A DNA stretch of 64,000 nucleotides, taken from the NCBI GenBank assembly GCA_051954235.1, contig JBQCHY010000056.1:1-64000 (forward strand). Reading direction: 5' to 3'. Below the pieces are notes generated by a model. The model saw only the letters and a program-made list of their open reading frames with translations. It searched no databases and was not told the origin of the DNA. Position 1 is the stretch's first letter; every line of letters starts with the position of its first letter. Positions 19,131 to 28,128 of the stretch are shown here, one piece after another. The stretch comes from 62-47 sp051954235 (GTDB lineage: Bacteria; Pseudomonadota; Alphaproteobacteria; Rhizobiales; Xanthobacteraceae). The position numbers and the translations under genes are program-made.

Positions 19131-21053
19131 ATGATCCGTTTTATGAGTCCAAAACTCACAACACGCAATTATTTGATCGCCCTTCATGACACGCTAGCGA
19201 CCGCGCTCGCGGTGTTGATCAGTTTTTTTCTTCGCTTTGAAGGCAGCGCCCTCGAAACACGCCTCCCCGTCCTTTTGTGGATACTCATCCCCTTTCTGGT
19301 TCTGAGCATTATCGTCTGCTATTTCTCTGGTTTGACCACCACGAAATGGAGGTTCGTCTCTCTTCCAGACGTATTCAATATTATTCGCACCGCGACCATC
19401 CTAACGGTGGCTTTATTGGTGCTGGACTATATTTTTGTCGCGCCGGATATGGGCGACCGCTTCTTTCTCGGCAAAACAACGATCATTCTCTACTGGTTTC
19501 TTGAAGTCTTTTTCCTGAGCGCGTCCCGCTTCGCCTATCGTTACTTTCGCTTCACTCGCACCCAAAATAAAGCACGTGTCGGCGACGCCGCGCCAGCCTT
19601 GTTGATCGGCTTGGCCGCTGACGCAGAGATCGTGCTGCGAGCCTCCGAAAGTGGCGCGATCAAGCAACTTCGGCCGATCGGCATTTTGTCGCCGTCATCC
19701 GCGGATCGCGGGCAGGTGATCCGACGCACGCCTGTCCTTGGCGGAGTCGAAGACCTAACCGAGGTCGTCAATGACTTCACGAAGCGGGGGACGTCGATCA
19801 AGCGAGTCATCTTGACTCCGTCAGCGTTTGAACCCGGCGTCCCGTCCGATTCAATTTTGCTTGCTGCTCGAAAGCTCGGCCTGATCGCAAGCCGCCTTCC
19901 CTCTCTTGAGGCCGGAGAAGCACCGCAACTAAAGCCGGTTGCCGTTGAGGACCTTCTTCTGCGTCCGAGCCACAAGATCGACTATAGCCGTCTCGAAGAT
20001 CTGGTTCGCAACAAGGCGATCATCGTTACTGGCGGCGGTGGCTCGATCGGATCGGAAATCTGCGATCGTGTCGTTACCTTTGGTGCTGCTCGCCTCTTGA
20101 TTATCGAGAATTCGGAGCCGGCACTATATGCAGTTCAGGAAGCGTTGGTCGCCCGGCAGACGAATGCCACAATCGAAGGCCGCGTGGCGGATATTCGTGA
20201 CCGCGCGCGAATCCACCGCCTGATGCAGGAGTTCAAGCCGAACATCGTGTTCCATGCCGCCGCCCTCAAACATGTTCCTATTCTGGAGCGAGATTGGAGT
20301 GAGGGCGTCAAAACCAATATTTTTGGGTCAATCATCGTTGCGGATGCCGCAGCAGCCTCAGGCGCCGATGCCATGGTGATGATTTCGACGGACAAGGCCG
20401 TCGAGCCAGTTTCCATGCTCGGCCTGACCAAACGCTTTGCTGAAATGTATTGTCAAGCGCTGGATCGCGAACTCGCGGCACGAACCAGCGGCAAATTGCC
20501 GATGCGCTTGATATCGGTCCGGTTCGGAAATGTGTTGGCGTCGAATGGTTCCGTCGTACCGAAATTCAAGGCTCAGATTGAGGCGGGCGGACCGGTCACG
20601 GTCACTCATCCTGATATGGTTCGATACTTTATGACAATCCGGGAGGCCTGCGACCTGGTCATTACGGCCGCGACCCATGCCCTTTCGCCCACCCGCTCGG
20701 ACGTCTCGGTTTACGTCCTCGATATGGGACAACCGGTCCGGATCGTTGAGCTCGCCGAACGCCTGATTCAACTTTCGGGTCTACAGATCGGGCATGACAT
20801 CGATATCGTCTTTTCAGGAATTCGCCCTGGCGAACGGCTCAATGAAATCCTGTTTACGGATCAGGAACCGACCATAGACATTGGTATCTCCGGCGTAATG
20901 GCCGCCAAGCCAAACGAATCATCGATGCTCGAACTGAGAAAATGGATCGCCGTTCTCGAAAAAGCCGTTGCAGACGACGAGCGAGGCGTCGTCAAAGCAA
21001 CGTTGACCGAGGCGGTTCCAGAGTTCGGCCACCCGGCTTCGGAGCTCCATTAG
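19131..21053 (+). CDS. CapD/WbpM-type membrane UDP-N-acetylhexosamine 4,6-dehydratase
   Basis: 640 residues, normal for the long membrane form. Four N-terminal helices (about 15-130), a first nucleotide-binding-like domain, then an SDR domain with Gly-Gly-Gly-Gly-Ser-Ile-Gly-Ser-Glu (from about 301) and Ser-Thr-Asp-Lys at 419-422. It removes water from UDP-GlcNAc to give the 4-keto-6-deoxy sugar, the entry to bacillosamine, FucNAc or QuiNAc. Aligning on Gly-x-Thr-Lys (Lys434) puts Leu430 where short enzymes have Tyr and WbpM has Met. The PglC/D/E-like genes 5 kb downstream could use its product. ATG 19146 is an alternative start. Confidence 0.9.
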   Translation: MIRFMSPKLTTRNYLIALHDTLATALAVLISFFLRFEGSALETRLPVLLWILIPFLVLSIIVCYFSGLTTTKWRFVSLPDVFNIIRTATILTVALLVLDYIFVAPDMGDRFFLGKTTIILYWFLEVFFLSASRFAYRYFRFTRTQNKARVGDAAPALLIGLAADAEIVLRASESGAIKQLRPIGILSPSSADRGQVIRRTPVLGGVEDLTEVVNDFTKRGTSIKRVILTPSAFEPGVPSDSILLAARKLGLIASRLPSLEAGEAPQLKPVAVEDLLLRPSHKIDYSRLEDLVRNKAIIVTGGGGSIGSEICDRVVTFGAARLLIIENSEPALYAVQEALVARQTNATIEGRVADIRDRARIHRLMQEFKPNIVFHAAALKHVPILERDWSEGVKTNIFGSIIVADAAAASGADAMVMISTDKAVEPVSMLGLTKRFAEMYCQALDRELAARTSGKLPMRLISVRFGNVLASNGSVVPKFKAQIEAGGPVTVTHPDMVRYFMTIREACDLVITAATHALSPTRSDVSVYVLDMGQPVRIVELAERLIQLSGLQIGHDIDIVFSGIRPGERLNEILFTDQEPTIDIGISGVMAAKPNESSMLELRKWIAVLEKAVADDERGVVKATLTEAVPEFGHPASELH

Positions 21054-21385
21054 GTATACCTGAAACGACCAGGTGCGATACAACAGCCTCGCCGCTCCGG
21101 TAATTCTAAAATGCTTTGCCCCGGAAGCGGGACACTCCAATGCGGGAAACGCCCTACCGCGACATATTGTGCGACCTCAGTCAAACTGTTATGGCATCGC
21201 AATAATAGGGTTCGGGCGCTGTTGCGACCAAGCATCCAGAACACGACGGACAGGCGTGCCTCAGGAAGCGTTACCGAATGTAAGCGATTGTTACCAATCT
21301 AGTTTCTTGATTTTTTCAAGAAGATTCGGCAGAGCATCCAGCGTCTATTTCTCGATTCTGGTTGGGGTCATCAAAGGTTCAATCA
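21054..21385. other. Intergenic region with a small inverted repeat
   Basis: About 330 bases between the dehydratase and wbpA. It contains the perfect repeat TTCTTGA / TCAAGAA (21304-21310 and 21316-21322) with a five-base T loop, some 64 bases before the wbpA start. It could be an operator or weak hairpin; it has no GC-rich stem. Nothing else recognised. Confidence 0.4.
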
Positions 21386-22747
21386 ATGAATAGCTCAGAA
21401 GACGCGTTGGCCTTGGGAAATGAGGCCAGCGCAATTGTTGACCGGATCAACGACCGATCCTTCAAAATAGGAATTATTGGTCTCGGCTATGTGGGAATCC
21501 CACTTGCGCTTGCAGCCGTGCGCGCAGGCTTTCCGGTCCTGGGTTTTGATATCGATACGTTGCGGGTTGAGGAACTCAACAAGGGCGTGAGTTCAATCAA
21601 GCATATCCCGAGTAAGGATATCGCCGAAGCGGTGGCAACCGGTAGATTCGCCTCCACCACTGACTTTGATGAAATCAGGAGTGTCGACGCCGTCATCATC
21701 TGCGTTCCAACACCGTTGACGCGGAATCGCGAACCAGACCTGTCTTTCGTCGAGAATACCGGCCGAACCATTGCGCCGCGCCTGCGCAAAGGACAACTGA
21801 TATCGCTCGAATCCACCACTTATCCCGGTACAACAGACGAAATCCTAAGGCCGATCTTTGAAGCCACTGGCTTGAAGAGCGGCCGAGACTTCTATCTGGC
21901 GTTTTCTCCCGAGCGGGAAGATCCGGGCAACGCCAACTACGGGACCACGACGATTCCGAAAGTGGTAGGTGGCGATGGCCGCGATGCGCTGGCGATAGCA
22001 GATGCGCTTTATAGCAAGCTGGTGGTCAAGACTGTCCCCGTTTCATCGACCGCAACCGCTGAAGCGGTCAAGTTGACCGAGAACATTTTCCGCTCGGTGA
22101 ATATTGCGCTCGTCAATGAGCTCAAGATCATTTACAGCGCGATGGGAATCGACGTCTGGGAAGTGATCGATGCCGCGAAGACGAAACCGTTCGGCTTCAT
22201 GCCCTTCTATCCCGGCCCAGGTCTCGGCGGTCACTGCATCCCGATCGATCCCTTCTATCTGTCGTGGAAAGCGCGCGAATACGAGATCAGCACCAAGTTC
22301 ATCGAACTGGCGGGCGAAATCAACAGTGCTATGCCTCGCCTTGTCGTCGAGAAACTTGCTGAGGCGCTCGATCGCCGCTCCAGCCGAGGTCTGAATGGTT
22401 CGCGCATTCTGATCGTGGGCTTGGCCTACAAGAAAAACGTCGACGATATCCGCGAAAGCCCATCATTGCGCTTGATCGAGATCATTGAGGAACGCGGCGC
22501 GAAGGTCGACTACTACGACCCATATGTCTCAGTCATCCCGATGACACGAGAACACGCGGCGCTGGCCGGCCGTGAGTCTGCATCATTCAATGCTGCTAAT
22601 ATCGCCAGCTATGATGCGGTTTTGATCGCGACCGACCACGATTCTGTCGACTATCCATTCCTGGTGAAAACCGCGAAAATTATCGTGGATGCTCGCAACG
22701 CCTGCGCGCGCAACGGCGCTCTCTCCGAAAACGTCGTTAAGGCCTAG
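21386..22747 (+). CDS. wbpA: UDP-N-acetylglucosamine 6-dehydrogenase
   Basis: 453 residues from ATG 21386; a TTG at 21362 is in frame but has poorer support. N-terminal NAD-binding Gly-Leu-Gly-Tyr-Val-Gly, central helices, and the catalytic cysteine in Gly-Gly-His-Cys-Ile-Pro-Ile-Asp-Pro. His before the Cys and Ile-Pro-Ile-Asp after it mark the UDP-HexNAc dehydrogenases (WbpA/WbpO) against the UDP-glucose type (Gly-Ser-Cys-Phe-Pro-Lys-Asp, also in this window at 32.6 kb). It oxidises C6 of UDP-GlcNAc twice to UDP-GlcNAcA using NAD. First gene of a tight wbpA-B-D-E set. Confidence 0.9.
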   Translation: MNSSEDALALGNEASAIVDRINDRSFKIGIIGLGYVGIPLALAAVRAGFPVLGFDIDTLRVEELNKGVSSIKHIPSKDIAEAVATGRFASTTDFDEIRSVDAVIICVPTPLTRNREPDLSFVENTGRTIAPRLRKGQLISLESTTYPGTTDEILRPIFEATGLKSGRDFYLAFSPEREDPGNANYGTTTIPKVVGGDGRDALAIADALYSKLVVKTVPVSSTATAEAVKLTENIFRSVNIALVNELKIIYSAMGIDVWEVIDAAKTKPFGFMPFYPGPGLGGHCIPIDPFYLSWKAREYEISTKFIELAGEINSAMPRLVVEKLAEALDRRSSRGLNGSRILIVGLAYKKNVDDIRESPSLRLIEIIEERGAKVDYYDPYVSVIPMTREHAALAGRESASFNAANIASYDAVLIATDHDSVDYPFLVKTAKIIVDARNACARNGALSENVVKA

Positions 22748-22776
22748 TTCTCAAGCACCATGAAGGAATTGTTTTC

Positions 22777-23715
22777 ATGACGAAGTTCGCGCTCATCGGT
22801 GCTGCCGGTTACATTGCTCCGCGTCATATGGGAGCGATCAAGGCCGTCAACGGCGATTTGCTTGTTGCATATGATCCGAATGACTCTGTCGGCATCATTG
22901 ATAGCCATTTTCCCCAAGCGGATTTCTTCACCGAATTTGAGCGTTTTGACCGACACGTCGATAAGCTGCGTCGTTCCGGTCAATCCATCGATTACGTTTC
23001 GATCTGCTCGCCCAACTATCTTCACGATGCACACTGCCGCTTCGCTCTCCGCGCAGGAGCCAATGCGATTTGCGAGAAGCCGCTCGTTCTCAATCCGTGG
23101 AATATTGACGGCCTAGCCGAAATCGAAGCCGATACCGGGCGCAAGATTTCAACTATTTTACAGTTGCGGCTGCATCCGGCCATCAAGGCTATGAAGGAGA
23201 AGTTCTCCAACTCTCCCAAACGACATTTCGTCGATCTGACTTACATCACATCGCGTGGTCACTGGTATCACGCGTCGTGGAAAGGTAACGAAGACAAGTC
23301 GGGAGGCATCGCCACGAATATTGGCATCCATTTCTTCGATATGCTGGGCTACGTCTTTGGACCCGTTCAAGCTTCCGTTGCGCACTTGCGCGAAGAGTCG
23401 CGGGCTGCGGGAGTCTTGTCCTATCAGAACGCAGACGTTCGGTGGTTCTTGTCGATCGACAGCAACGACCTGCCAGAATCCGTAAAAGGCAAGAAGACGA
23501 CGTATCGCTCCTTGACGGTTGGCGATGAAAGTGTCGAATTCTCGGATGGCTTCACGGAACTGCACAATGACAGCTACCGCGAAATTCTTGCCGGCCGCGG
23601 CTTCACGCTTCAGGACGTTCGCCCCTGTGTCGAAGTGGTGTCCGCTTTCCGCACCGCTCCGATCGTGACCACTGGGGAACGCCACCCCTTCGTGCAGCAT
23701 CACGTCAAAGCGTAG
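22777..23715 (+). CDS. wbpB: UDP-N-acetyl-glucosaminuronate 3-dehydrogenase (Gfo/Idh/MocA family)
   Basis: 312 residues, the usual WbpB length. N-terminal Rossmann domain (Gly-Ala-Ala-Gly-Tyr-Ile-Ala near residue 8) and the family motif Glu-Lys-Pro-Leu near residue 97, where Lys takes part in hydride transfer. The WbpB-type Ser-Arg-Gly-x-Trp-Tyr and Gly-Gly-Ile-Ala-Thr-Asn-Ile-Gly-Ile-His-Phe-Phe-Asp segment is present. It oxidises C3 of UDP-GlcNAcA to the 3-keto form. Starts 29 bases after wbpA and is followed one base later by wbpD. Confidence 0.92.
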   Translation: MTKFALIGAAGYIAPRHMGAIKAVNGDLLVAYDPNDSVGIIDSHFPQADFFTEFERFDRHVDKLRRSGQSIDYVSICSPNYLHDAHCRFALRAGANAICEKPLVLNPWNIDGLAEIEADTGRKISTILQLRLHPAIKAMKEKFSNSPKRHFVDLTYITSRGHWYHASWKGNEDKSGGIATNIGIHFFDMLGYVFGPVQASVAHLREESRAAGVLSYQNADVRWFLSIDSNDLPESVKGKKTTYRSLTVGDESVEFSDGFTELHNDSYREILAGRGFTLQDVRPCVEVVSAFRTAPIVTTGERHPFVQHHVKA

Positions 23716-23716
23716 C

Positions 23717-24325
23717 ATGACAGATACAAAAGGTCAGATGAGAGAAGATCCCCGCTTCCCGGGCGTATCAATTCATGAATCGGCGTATGTCGATCATGAT
23801 GTCGCCATCGGGCCGGGGTCTCGCGTATGGCACTTCGTTCATATTCTGCCCAAGGTCACCATCGGCAAGGATTGCATCTTCGGCCAGAACGTCATGATTG
23901 GCCCGGACGTCAAAATCGGCAATGGCTGCAAGGTGCAGAACAACGTTGCTCTCTACGCCGGCGTCGAACTCGCCGACGATGTCTTTTGCGGACCATCCTG
24001 CGTTTTTACCAACGTGAACAATCCGCGCGCCTTTGTCAGTCGTAAGGACGAGTTTCGGCGAACGCCAGTTGGCAGAGGGGCGAGTATCGGCGCCAACGCA
24101 ACGATTGTTTGCGGCCATTCACTCGGCGCCTATTGCTTCATCGCGGCCGGTGCTGTCGTCACTACGGATGTCCCCGACTTCGCGCTCATGGCAGGCGTTC
24201 CAGCCCGACGTATCGGTTGGATGAGCCGAGAAGGCGAGAAATTGGGCTCAGATCTTCGATGCCCGCGGACCGGTGAACGCTATCGCGAAACGCCGGATGG
24301 CCGCTTGGAGGTAATTTCCGAATGA
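23717..24325 (+). CDS. wbpD: UDP-2-acetamido-3-amino-glucuronate N-acetyltransferase
   Basis: 202 residues. Left-handed beta-helix built from hexapeptide repeats (Ile-Gly-Pro-Gly-Ser-Arg through Ile-Gly-Ala-Asn-Ala-Thr) with a conserved Asn-Val-Asn-Asn-Pro-Arg loop typical of WbpD/WlbB. It acetylates the 3-amino group made by WbpE, giving UDP-GlcNAc3NAcA. Its ATG comes one base after the wbpB stop, and its last codon overlaps wbpE as ATGA, so the set is translationally coupled. In the pathway WbpD acts after WbpE despite its position before it. Confidence 0.92.
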   Translation: MTDTKGQMREDPRFPGVSIHESAYVDHDVAIGPGSRVWHFVHILPKVTIGKDCIFGQNVMIGPDVKIGNGCKVQNNVALYAGVELADDVFCGPSCVFTNVNNPRAFVSRKDEFRRTPVGRGASIGANATIVCGHSLGAYCFIAAGAVVTTDVPDFALMAGVPARRIGWMSREGEKLGSDLRCPRTGERYRETPDGRLEVISE

Positions 24326-25440
24326 GCAAGACATCGATTGATTTCATCGATCTCAAATCTCAATATCGTACGCTCAAGACATCGATCGACGATCGCATTC
24401 AGGCCGTTCTGAATCATGGCCAATACGTTATGGGCCCCGAAGTCGGCGAGCTCGAAGACAAGCTTGCAGCCTTCGTCGGCGGCGGCCAATGCATCACCGT
24501 TGCGTCCGGGACCGAGGCTCTGCTGATTGCGTTGATGGCGCTGGGAGTCAAGGCTGGCGACGAGGTGATCACATCGCCGTTTACATTTGCTGCAACGGCG
24601 GAAGTTATAGCTCTGGTTGGCGCGACGCCGGTTTTTGTCGATATCGAACCCGATACCTGCAACATCGACGTGCGCCGCATCGAAGCTGCCATAACTCCCA
24701 AAACGCGCGCGATCATGCCGGTTTCCCTTTACGGGCAAGCACCGGACATGGACGACATCAATGCGATTGCCGATCGTCACAATCTCACCGTTATCGACGA
24801 CGCGGCGCAAAGTTTTGGCGCAACCTATCGAGATCGTCGAAGCTGCGCCTTATCGACGATCGGCTGCACCAGCTTTTTCCCCAGCAAGCCTTTGGGGTGC
24901 TATGGCGATGGCGGCGCCATATTCACCACGGACGACTCGCTTGCCAAAGCGATGCGGGAGATCCGGGTCCATGGTCAGGAGCGTCGCTATCACCACACCC
25001 GGATCGGTGTCGGTGGCCGCATGGATACCATTCAATGCGCCGTCGTGCTTTCAAAGCTTGAGCGCTTCGATTGGGAGTTGGAACGGCGCGAGGAAATCGC
25101 GCAGCGCTATATTCGATCGCTGTCCGGCTCCAACGCGGTTACGCCGCCTGTGGTGCGACCCGACCGGACATCCGCCTGGGCGCAATTTACCGTCCAGGTC
25201 GAGCGCCGAGACCACGTCATTAAGTCGCTGAACGACCACGGCGTCCCCACCGCCATTCACTACCCCATTCCGCTTCACCTGCAACCGGCCTACCGGGACC
25301 TTTGCCGCATATCGGGAAGCCTCTCTAATGCAGAGCACGTGGCCGACCGTGTCTTCAGCCTACCGATGCATCCTTATCTTTCCGAAGCGACACAAGACAC
25401 AATCGTTGCCCGTCTTCTGGATTCGGCCGCGGCGTCCTGA
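24322..25440 (+). CDS. wbpE: UDP-2-acetamido-2-deoxy-3-oxo-glucuronate aminotransferase
   Basis: 372 residues, DegT/DnrJ/EryC1/StrS family PLP aminotransferase. Gly-Thr-Glu-Ala near residue 60 binds the cofactor phosphate, Asp-Asp-Ala-Ala-Gln is the pyridine-nitrogen Asp region, and Phe-Phe-Pro-Ser-Lys-Pro-Leu-Gly-Cys-Tyr-Gly-Asp-Gly-Gly holds the Schiff-base Lys. The last motif is characteristic of the WbpE group. It transfers the amino group of glutamate to C3. Overlaps wbpD by four bases. WbpI, which would convert the product to the manno form, is not seen in the window. Confidence 0.92.
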   Translation: MSKTSIDFIDLKSQYRTLKTSIDDRIQAVLNHGQYVMGPEVGELEDKLAAFVGGGQCITVASGTEALLIALMALGVKAGDEVITSPFTFAATAEVIALVGATPVFVDIEPDTCNIDVRRIEAAITPKTRAIMPVSLYGQAPDMDDINAIADRHNLTVIDDAAQSFGATYRDRRSCALSTIGCTSFFPSKPLGCYGDGGAIFTTDDSLAKAMREIRVHGQERRYHHTRIGVGGRMDTIQCAVVLSKLERFDWELERREEIAQRYIRSLSGSNAVTPPVVRPDRTSAWAQFTVQVERRDHVIKSLNDHGVPTAIHYPIPLHLQPAYRDLCRISGSLSNAEHVADRVFSLPMHPYLSEATQDTIVARLLDSAAAS

Positions 25441-25518
25441 ACGTCGCGATAAGAGGCTCAATTCTCAATCTCCAGGAAATGGGACGCGAGGCAATAGGCT
25501 TTGTTTCCCACTACAATC

Positions 25519-25544
25519 GCGCCGCCATTGCGATAGCGGCGCGG
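25519..25544. repeat. GC-rich inverted repeat between wbpE and pglC-like gene
   Basis: CGCGCCGC (25519-25526) and GCGGCGCG (25537-25544) are perfect complements around a ten-base loop. It lies about 80 bases past the wbpE stop. No T-run follows, so it may be a transcript-stabilising or attenuating hairpin rather than a classical terminator. Confidence 0.4.
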
Positions 25545-25665
25545 TACGGGTATCTCAGGAGTTGTGCTGAAAGCCGGATGCGGCTGCATACAGCCCGTTC
25601 CGTAACACCTCTGCTGTTTTGCGGTCTACGATCGAGACACCACCAAGCAACGCAATGGACCTGTC

Positions 25666-26268
25666 GTGCTCAAGCAAGCGATCGATATCATTGTCGCCGT
25701 CACGGCCTTGCTGCTGCTCTGGCCCGTCATTCTCGCTTTGACGATTGCGGTTCGCCTGTTCCTTGGAACACCGGTTTTCTTCAAGCAAACGCGAATTGGC
25801 CTCAACGAAAAGCCGTTCCAGATCATCAAATTCCGAACGATGACGGATCAGCGAAACGACGCTGGTGAACTTTGCCCGGACAGCGTGCGCCTCACTCGTT
25901 TCGGAAAATTTCTGCGCTCCACCAGCCTCGACGAACTGCCCGAACTCTACAACATCCTGCGAGGCGAGATGAGTCTCGTGGGTCCGCGGCCGCTCCTCCC
26001 CGAATATCTCCCGCTCTACAATGCCCGTCAGGCCAAACGCCATGAGGTTCGGCCGGGATTGACTGGCTGGGCTCAAATTAATGGTCGCAATGCCCTCGAC
26101 TGGAAGGACCGCTTTGATATGGACGTCTGGTATGTCGAGCACCGCTCGCTCCTTCTCGATCTCAAAATCATTGGCAAAACCGTGCTCACCGTTCTTCGCC
26201 GTGAGGGAATCAATTCAGCCGAGAGCGCCACGATGGCGCCGTTCCGAGGAAACGATCCGTGTCAGTAA
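25666..26268 (+). CDS. PglC-like initiating phosphoglycosyltransferase
   Basis: 200 residues, the short monotopic type. GTG start at 25666. Lys-Gln-Ala-Ile-Asp then one re-entrant hydrophobic segment (about 8-30), Phe-Phe-Lys-Gln-Thr-Arg-Ile-Gly, Lys-Phe-Arg-Thr-Met, the catalytic Asp-Glu in Ser-Leu-Asp-Glu-Leu-Pro-Glu-Leu, and Gly-Pro-Arg-Pro-Leu-Leu are all present. Such enzymes transfer a phospho-sugar from UDP to undecaprenyl phosphate, the first membrane step. The next two genes resemble PglD and PglE, so the substrate is probably UDP-di-N-acetylbacillosamine or a relative. It overlaps the next gene by ten bases. Confidence 0.9.
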   Translation: MLKQAIDIIVAVTALLLLWPVILALTIAVRLFLGTPVFFKQTRIGLNEKPFQIIKFRTMTDQRNDAGELCPDSVRLTRFGKFLRSTSLDELPELYNILRGEMSLVGPRPLLPEYLPLYNARQAKRHEVRPGLTGWAQINGRNALDWKDRFDMDVWYVEHRSLLLDLKIIGKTVLTVLRREGINSAESATMAPFRGNDPCQ

Positions 26269-26918
26269 AGAGGGGCCGCCTTCTCATTATCGGCGCGAGC
26301 GGACATGGGCGCGTGGTCGCGGATTGCGCCCGCGCACTCGATCGGTGGACAGAGATCATCTTCTTCGACGATAGACATCCGAATATCGACCACAATTTCA
26401 AATGGCCCGTGCGTGGCAGCATCGCGTCTATCCAGGAGGCTGCTGGCACGAACGACGAGGTTTTTGTTGCGATTGGCAACTGCGCCACACGCGTGGCAAT
26501 GCTGACTCGTTTGCGGGGGATGAATCTAAAACTCGCCACGCTTGTCCATCCCCACGCAAGTGTCAGTACCGACACAAAAATTGAATATGGCACTATTGTG
26601 GTCGCCGGAGCGGTGGTGAATATCGGTGCCACGATTGGGTTTGGCGGCATCATCAACACGGGTTCATCTGTCGATCACGACTGTGTTCTCAACAGCGGCG
26701 TTCACGTCTGCCCTGGCGCACGATTGGCGGGAGACGTTTGTGTCGGTGATCGAAGCTGGATCGGCATCGGCGCTGTCGTGCGGCAGGGTCTCCGAATCGG
26801 TGCAGATGTTGTCGTCGGCGCGGGCGCGGCAGTCGTAACAGATATATCCGATGGGCTGACGGTCGCTGGGGTACCAGCCCGTCCGCTGGCCGTTCGCCAA
26901 GGCAACAGAGGTTCGTGA
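26259..26918 (+). CDS. PglD/NeuD-like sugar N-acetyltransferase
   Basis: 219 residues from GTG 26259, which overlaps the preceding stop codon and has a GAGG-type ribosome site. N-terminal half is a Rossmann-like domain opening Leu-Leu-Ile-Ile-Gly-Ala-Ser-Gly-His-Gly-Arg-Val-Val-Ala-Asp, the hallmark of PglD. The C-terminal half is a left-handed beta-helix with Asn-Thr-Gly-Ser-Ser-Val-Asp-His-Asp-Cys containing the catalytic His. PglD acetylates the C4 amine of UDP-4-amino-sugar using acetyl-CoA, giving UDP-di-N-acetylbacillosamine. Context strongly supports this over the sialic acid O-acetylase alternative. Confidence 0.88.
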   Translation: MSVKRGRLLIIGASGHGRVVADCARALDRWTEIIFFDDRHPNIDHNFKWPVRGSIASIQEAAGTNDEVFVAIGNCATRVAMLTRLRGMNLKLATLVHPHASVSTDTKIEYGTIVVAGAVVNIGATIGFGGIINTGSSVDHDCVLNSGVHVCPGARLAGDVCVGDRSWIGIGAVVRQGLRIGADVVVGAGAAVVTDISDGLTVAGVPARPLAVRQGNRGS

Positions 26919-26924
26919 TAGATC

Positions 26925-28100
26925 ATGCTGAATTCTCCCTTCGCGCCCTGGCCGAGTTTTTCGCAAGAAGAGGCTGATGCCGTCTCGCGCGTTCTGCTGT
27001 CGAACAAGGTCAACTATTGGACGGGCACCGAGTGCCGAGAGTTTGAGCGGGAGTTTGCGACGTGGGCAGGCTGCGCCAAAGCAATCAGCCTTGCTAACGG
27101 CACCGTTGCGCTGGACCTTGCTTTGAAGGCGCTGGATATCGAGCCTGGCAGCGAAGTCGTGGTTACTCCCCGCTCCTTCATTGCCTCGGCTTCAACGGTC
27201 GTGAATGCGGGGCTCGTTCCCATCTTTGCCGATATCGACCGAGACTCGCAAAACCTGACCGCAGAAACGATCCGACGTGTTCTGACGGACCGCACGCGCG
27301 CCATCCTGTGCGTCCATCTCGCTGGCTGGCCGTGCGACATGGAATCCATCATGTCGCTGGCCCGTGAACGAGGCCTGCTCGTCATTGAGGATTGCGCCCA
27401 GGCGCATGGCGCAACCTACCGTGGACGCTCAGTGGGCTCCTGGGGCGATATCAATGCGTGGTCGTTCTGCCAGGACAAGATCATCACCACCGGCGGCGAA
27501 GGCGGAATGATCACAACCGATCGCGAAGAGCTTTGGGATAAAGCCTGGGCTTACAAGGACCACGGCAAGTCGTGGGATGCCGTCTATCAACGTCAGCATC
27601 CACCGGGTTTCCGTTGGCTTCATGAGAGCTTCGGCACCAACTGGCGCATGATCGAAATGCAGGCGGTTATTGGCCGCATCCAACTCGGGCGAATGCCGGA
27701 GTGGCATGCCCACCGCACGCGGAATGCCGAAGCCATCAATGCCGCCGCTCGCGCCTGCCCTGCCCTGCGCGTCCCGGAAGTCCCGAGCGACATCCAGCAC
27801 GCGTGGTATCGTTGCTACGTTTTCGTGCGTCCCGAGCGGCTACGCGCAGACTGGAGCCGAGATCGTATCGTTCAAGAGATCAATGCATCCGGCGTGCCCT
27901 GTCTCCAGGGATCGTGTTCTGAAATGTATCTCGAGAAAGCGTTTGAAAATGCGGGTCTGAAGCCAGCCCAACGGCTTCCCGTCGCCCATGAACTTGGAGA
28001 AACCAGCCTCGCCTTCCTCGTTCATCCCACCCTAACCGCGCAGGAAATCGATAAAACCTGCAATGTCCTCCTCGACGTGATGAGCAGGGCAACATCCTAG
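26925..28100 (+). CDS. PglE-like UDP-4-keto-6-deoxy-sugar aminotransferase
   Basis: 391 residues, DegT/DnrJ/EryC1/StrS PLP enzyme. Phosphate-binding Gly-Thr-Val-Ala near residue 64, Glu-Asp-Cys-Ala-Gln-Ala-His-Gly-Ala for the Asp, and Phe-Cys-Gln-Asp-Lys-Ile-Ile-Thr-Thr-Gly-Gly-Glu-Gly-Gly holding the Schiff-base Lys; this last block is typical of PglE-type and perosamine-type enzymes and differs from WbpE. It would aminate C4 of the keto sugar made by the dehydratase at 19-21 kb, upstream of the PglD-like step. Starts six bases after the acetyltransferase stop. Confidence 0.88.
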   Translation: MLNSPFAPWPSFSQEEADAVSRVLLSNKVNYWTGTECREFEREFATWAGCAKAISLANGTVALDLALKALDIEPGSEVVVTPRSFIASASTVVNAGLVPIFADIDRDSQNLTAETIRRVLTDRTRAILCVHLAGWPCDMESIMSLARERGLLVIEDCAQAHGATYRGRSVGSWGDINAWSFCQDKIITTGGEGGMITTDREELWDKAWAYKDHGKSWDAVYQRQHPPGFRWLHESFGTNWRMIEMQAVIGRIQLGRMPEWHAHRTRNAEAINAAARACPALRVPEVPSDIQHAWYRCYVFVRPERLRADWSRDRIVQEINASGVPCLQGSCSEMYLEKAFENAGLKPAQRLPVAHELGETSLAFLVHPTLTAQEIDKTCNVLLDVMSRATS

Positions 28101-28128
28101 AGCGGCGATCCCCAATCAAACGTTCCCG

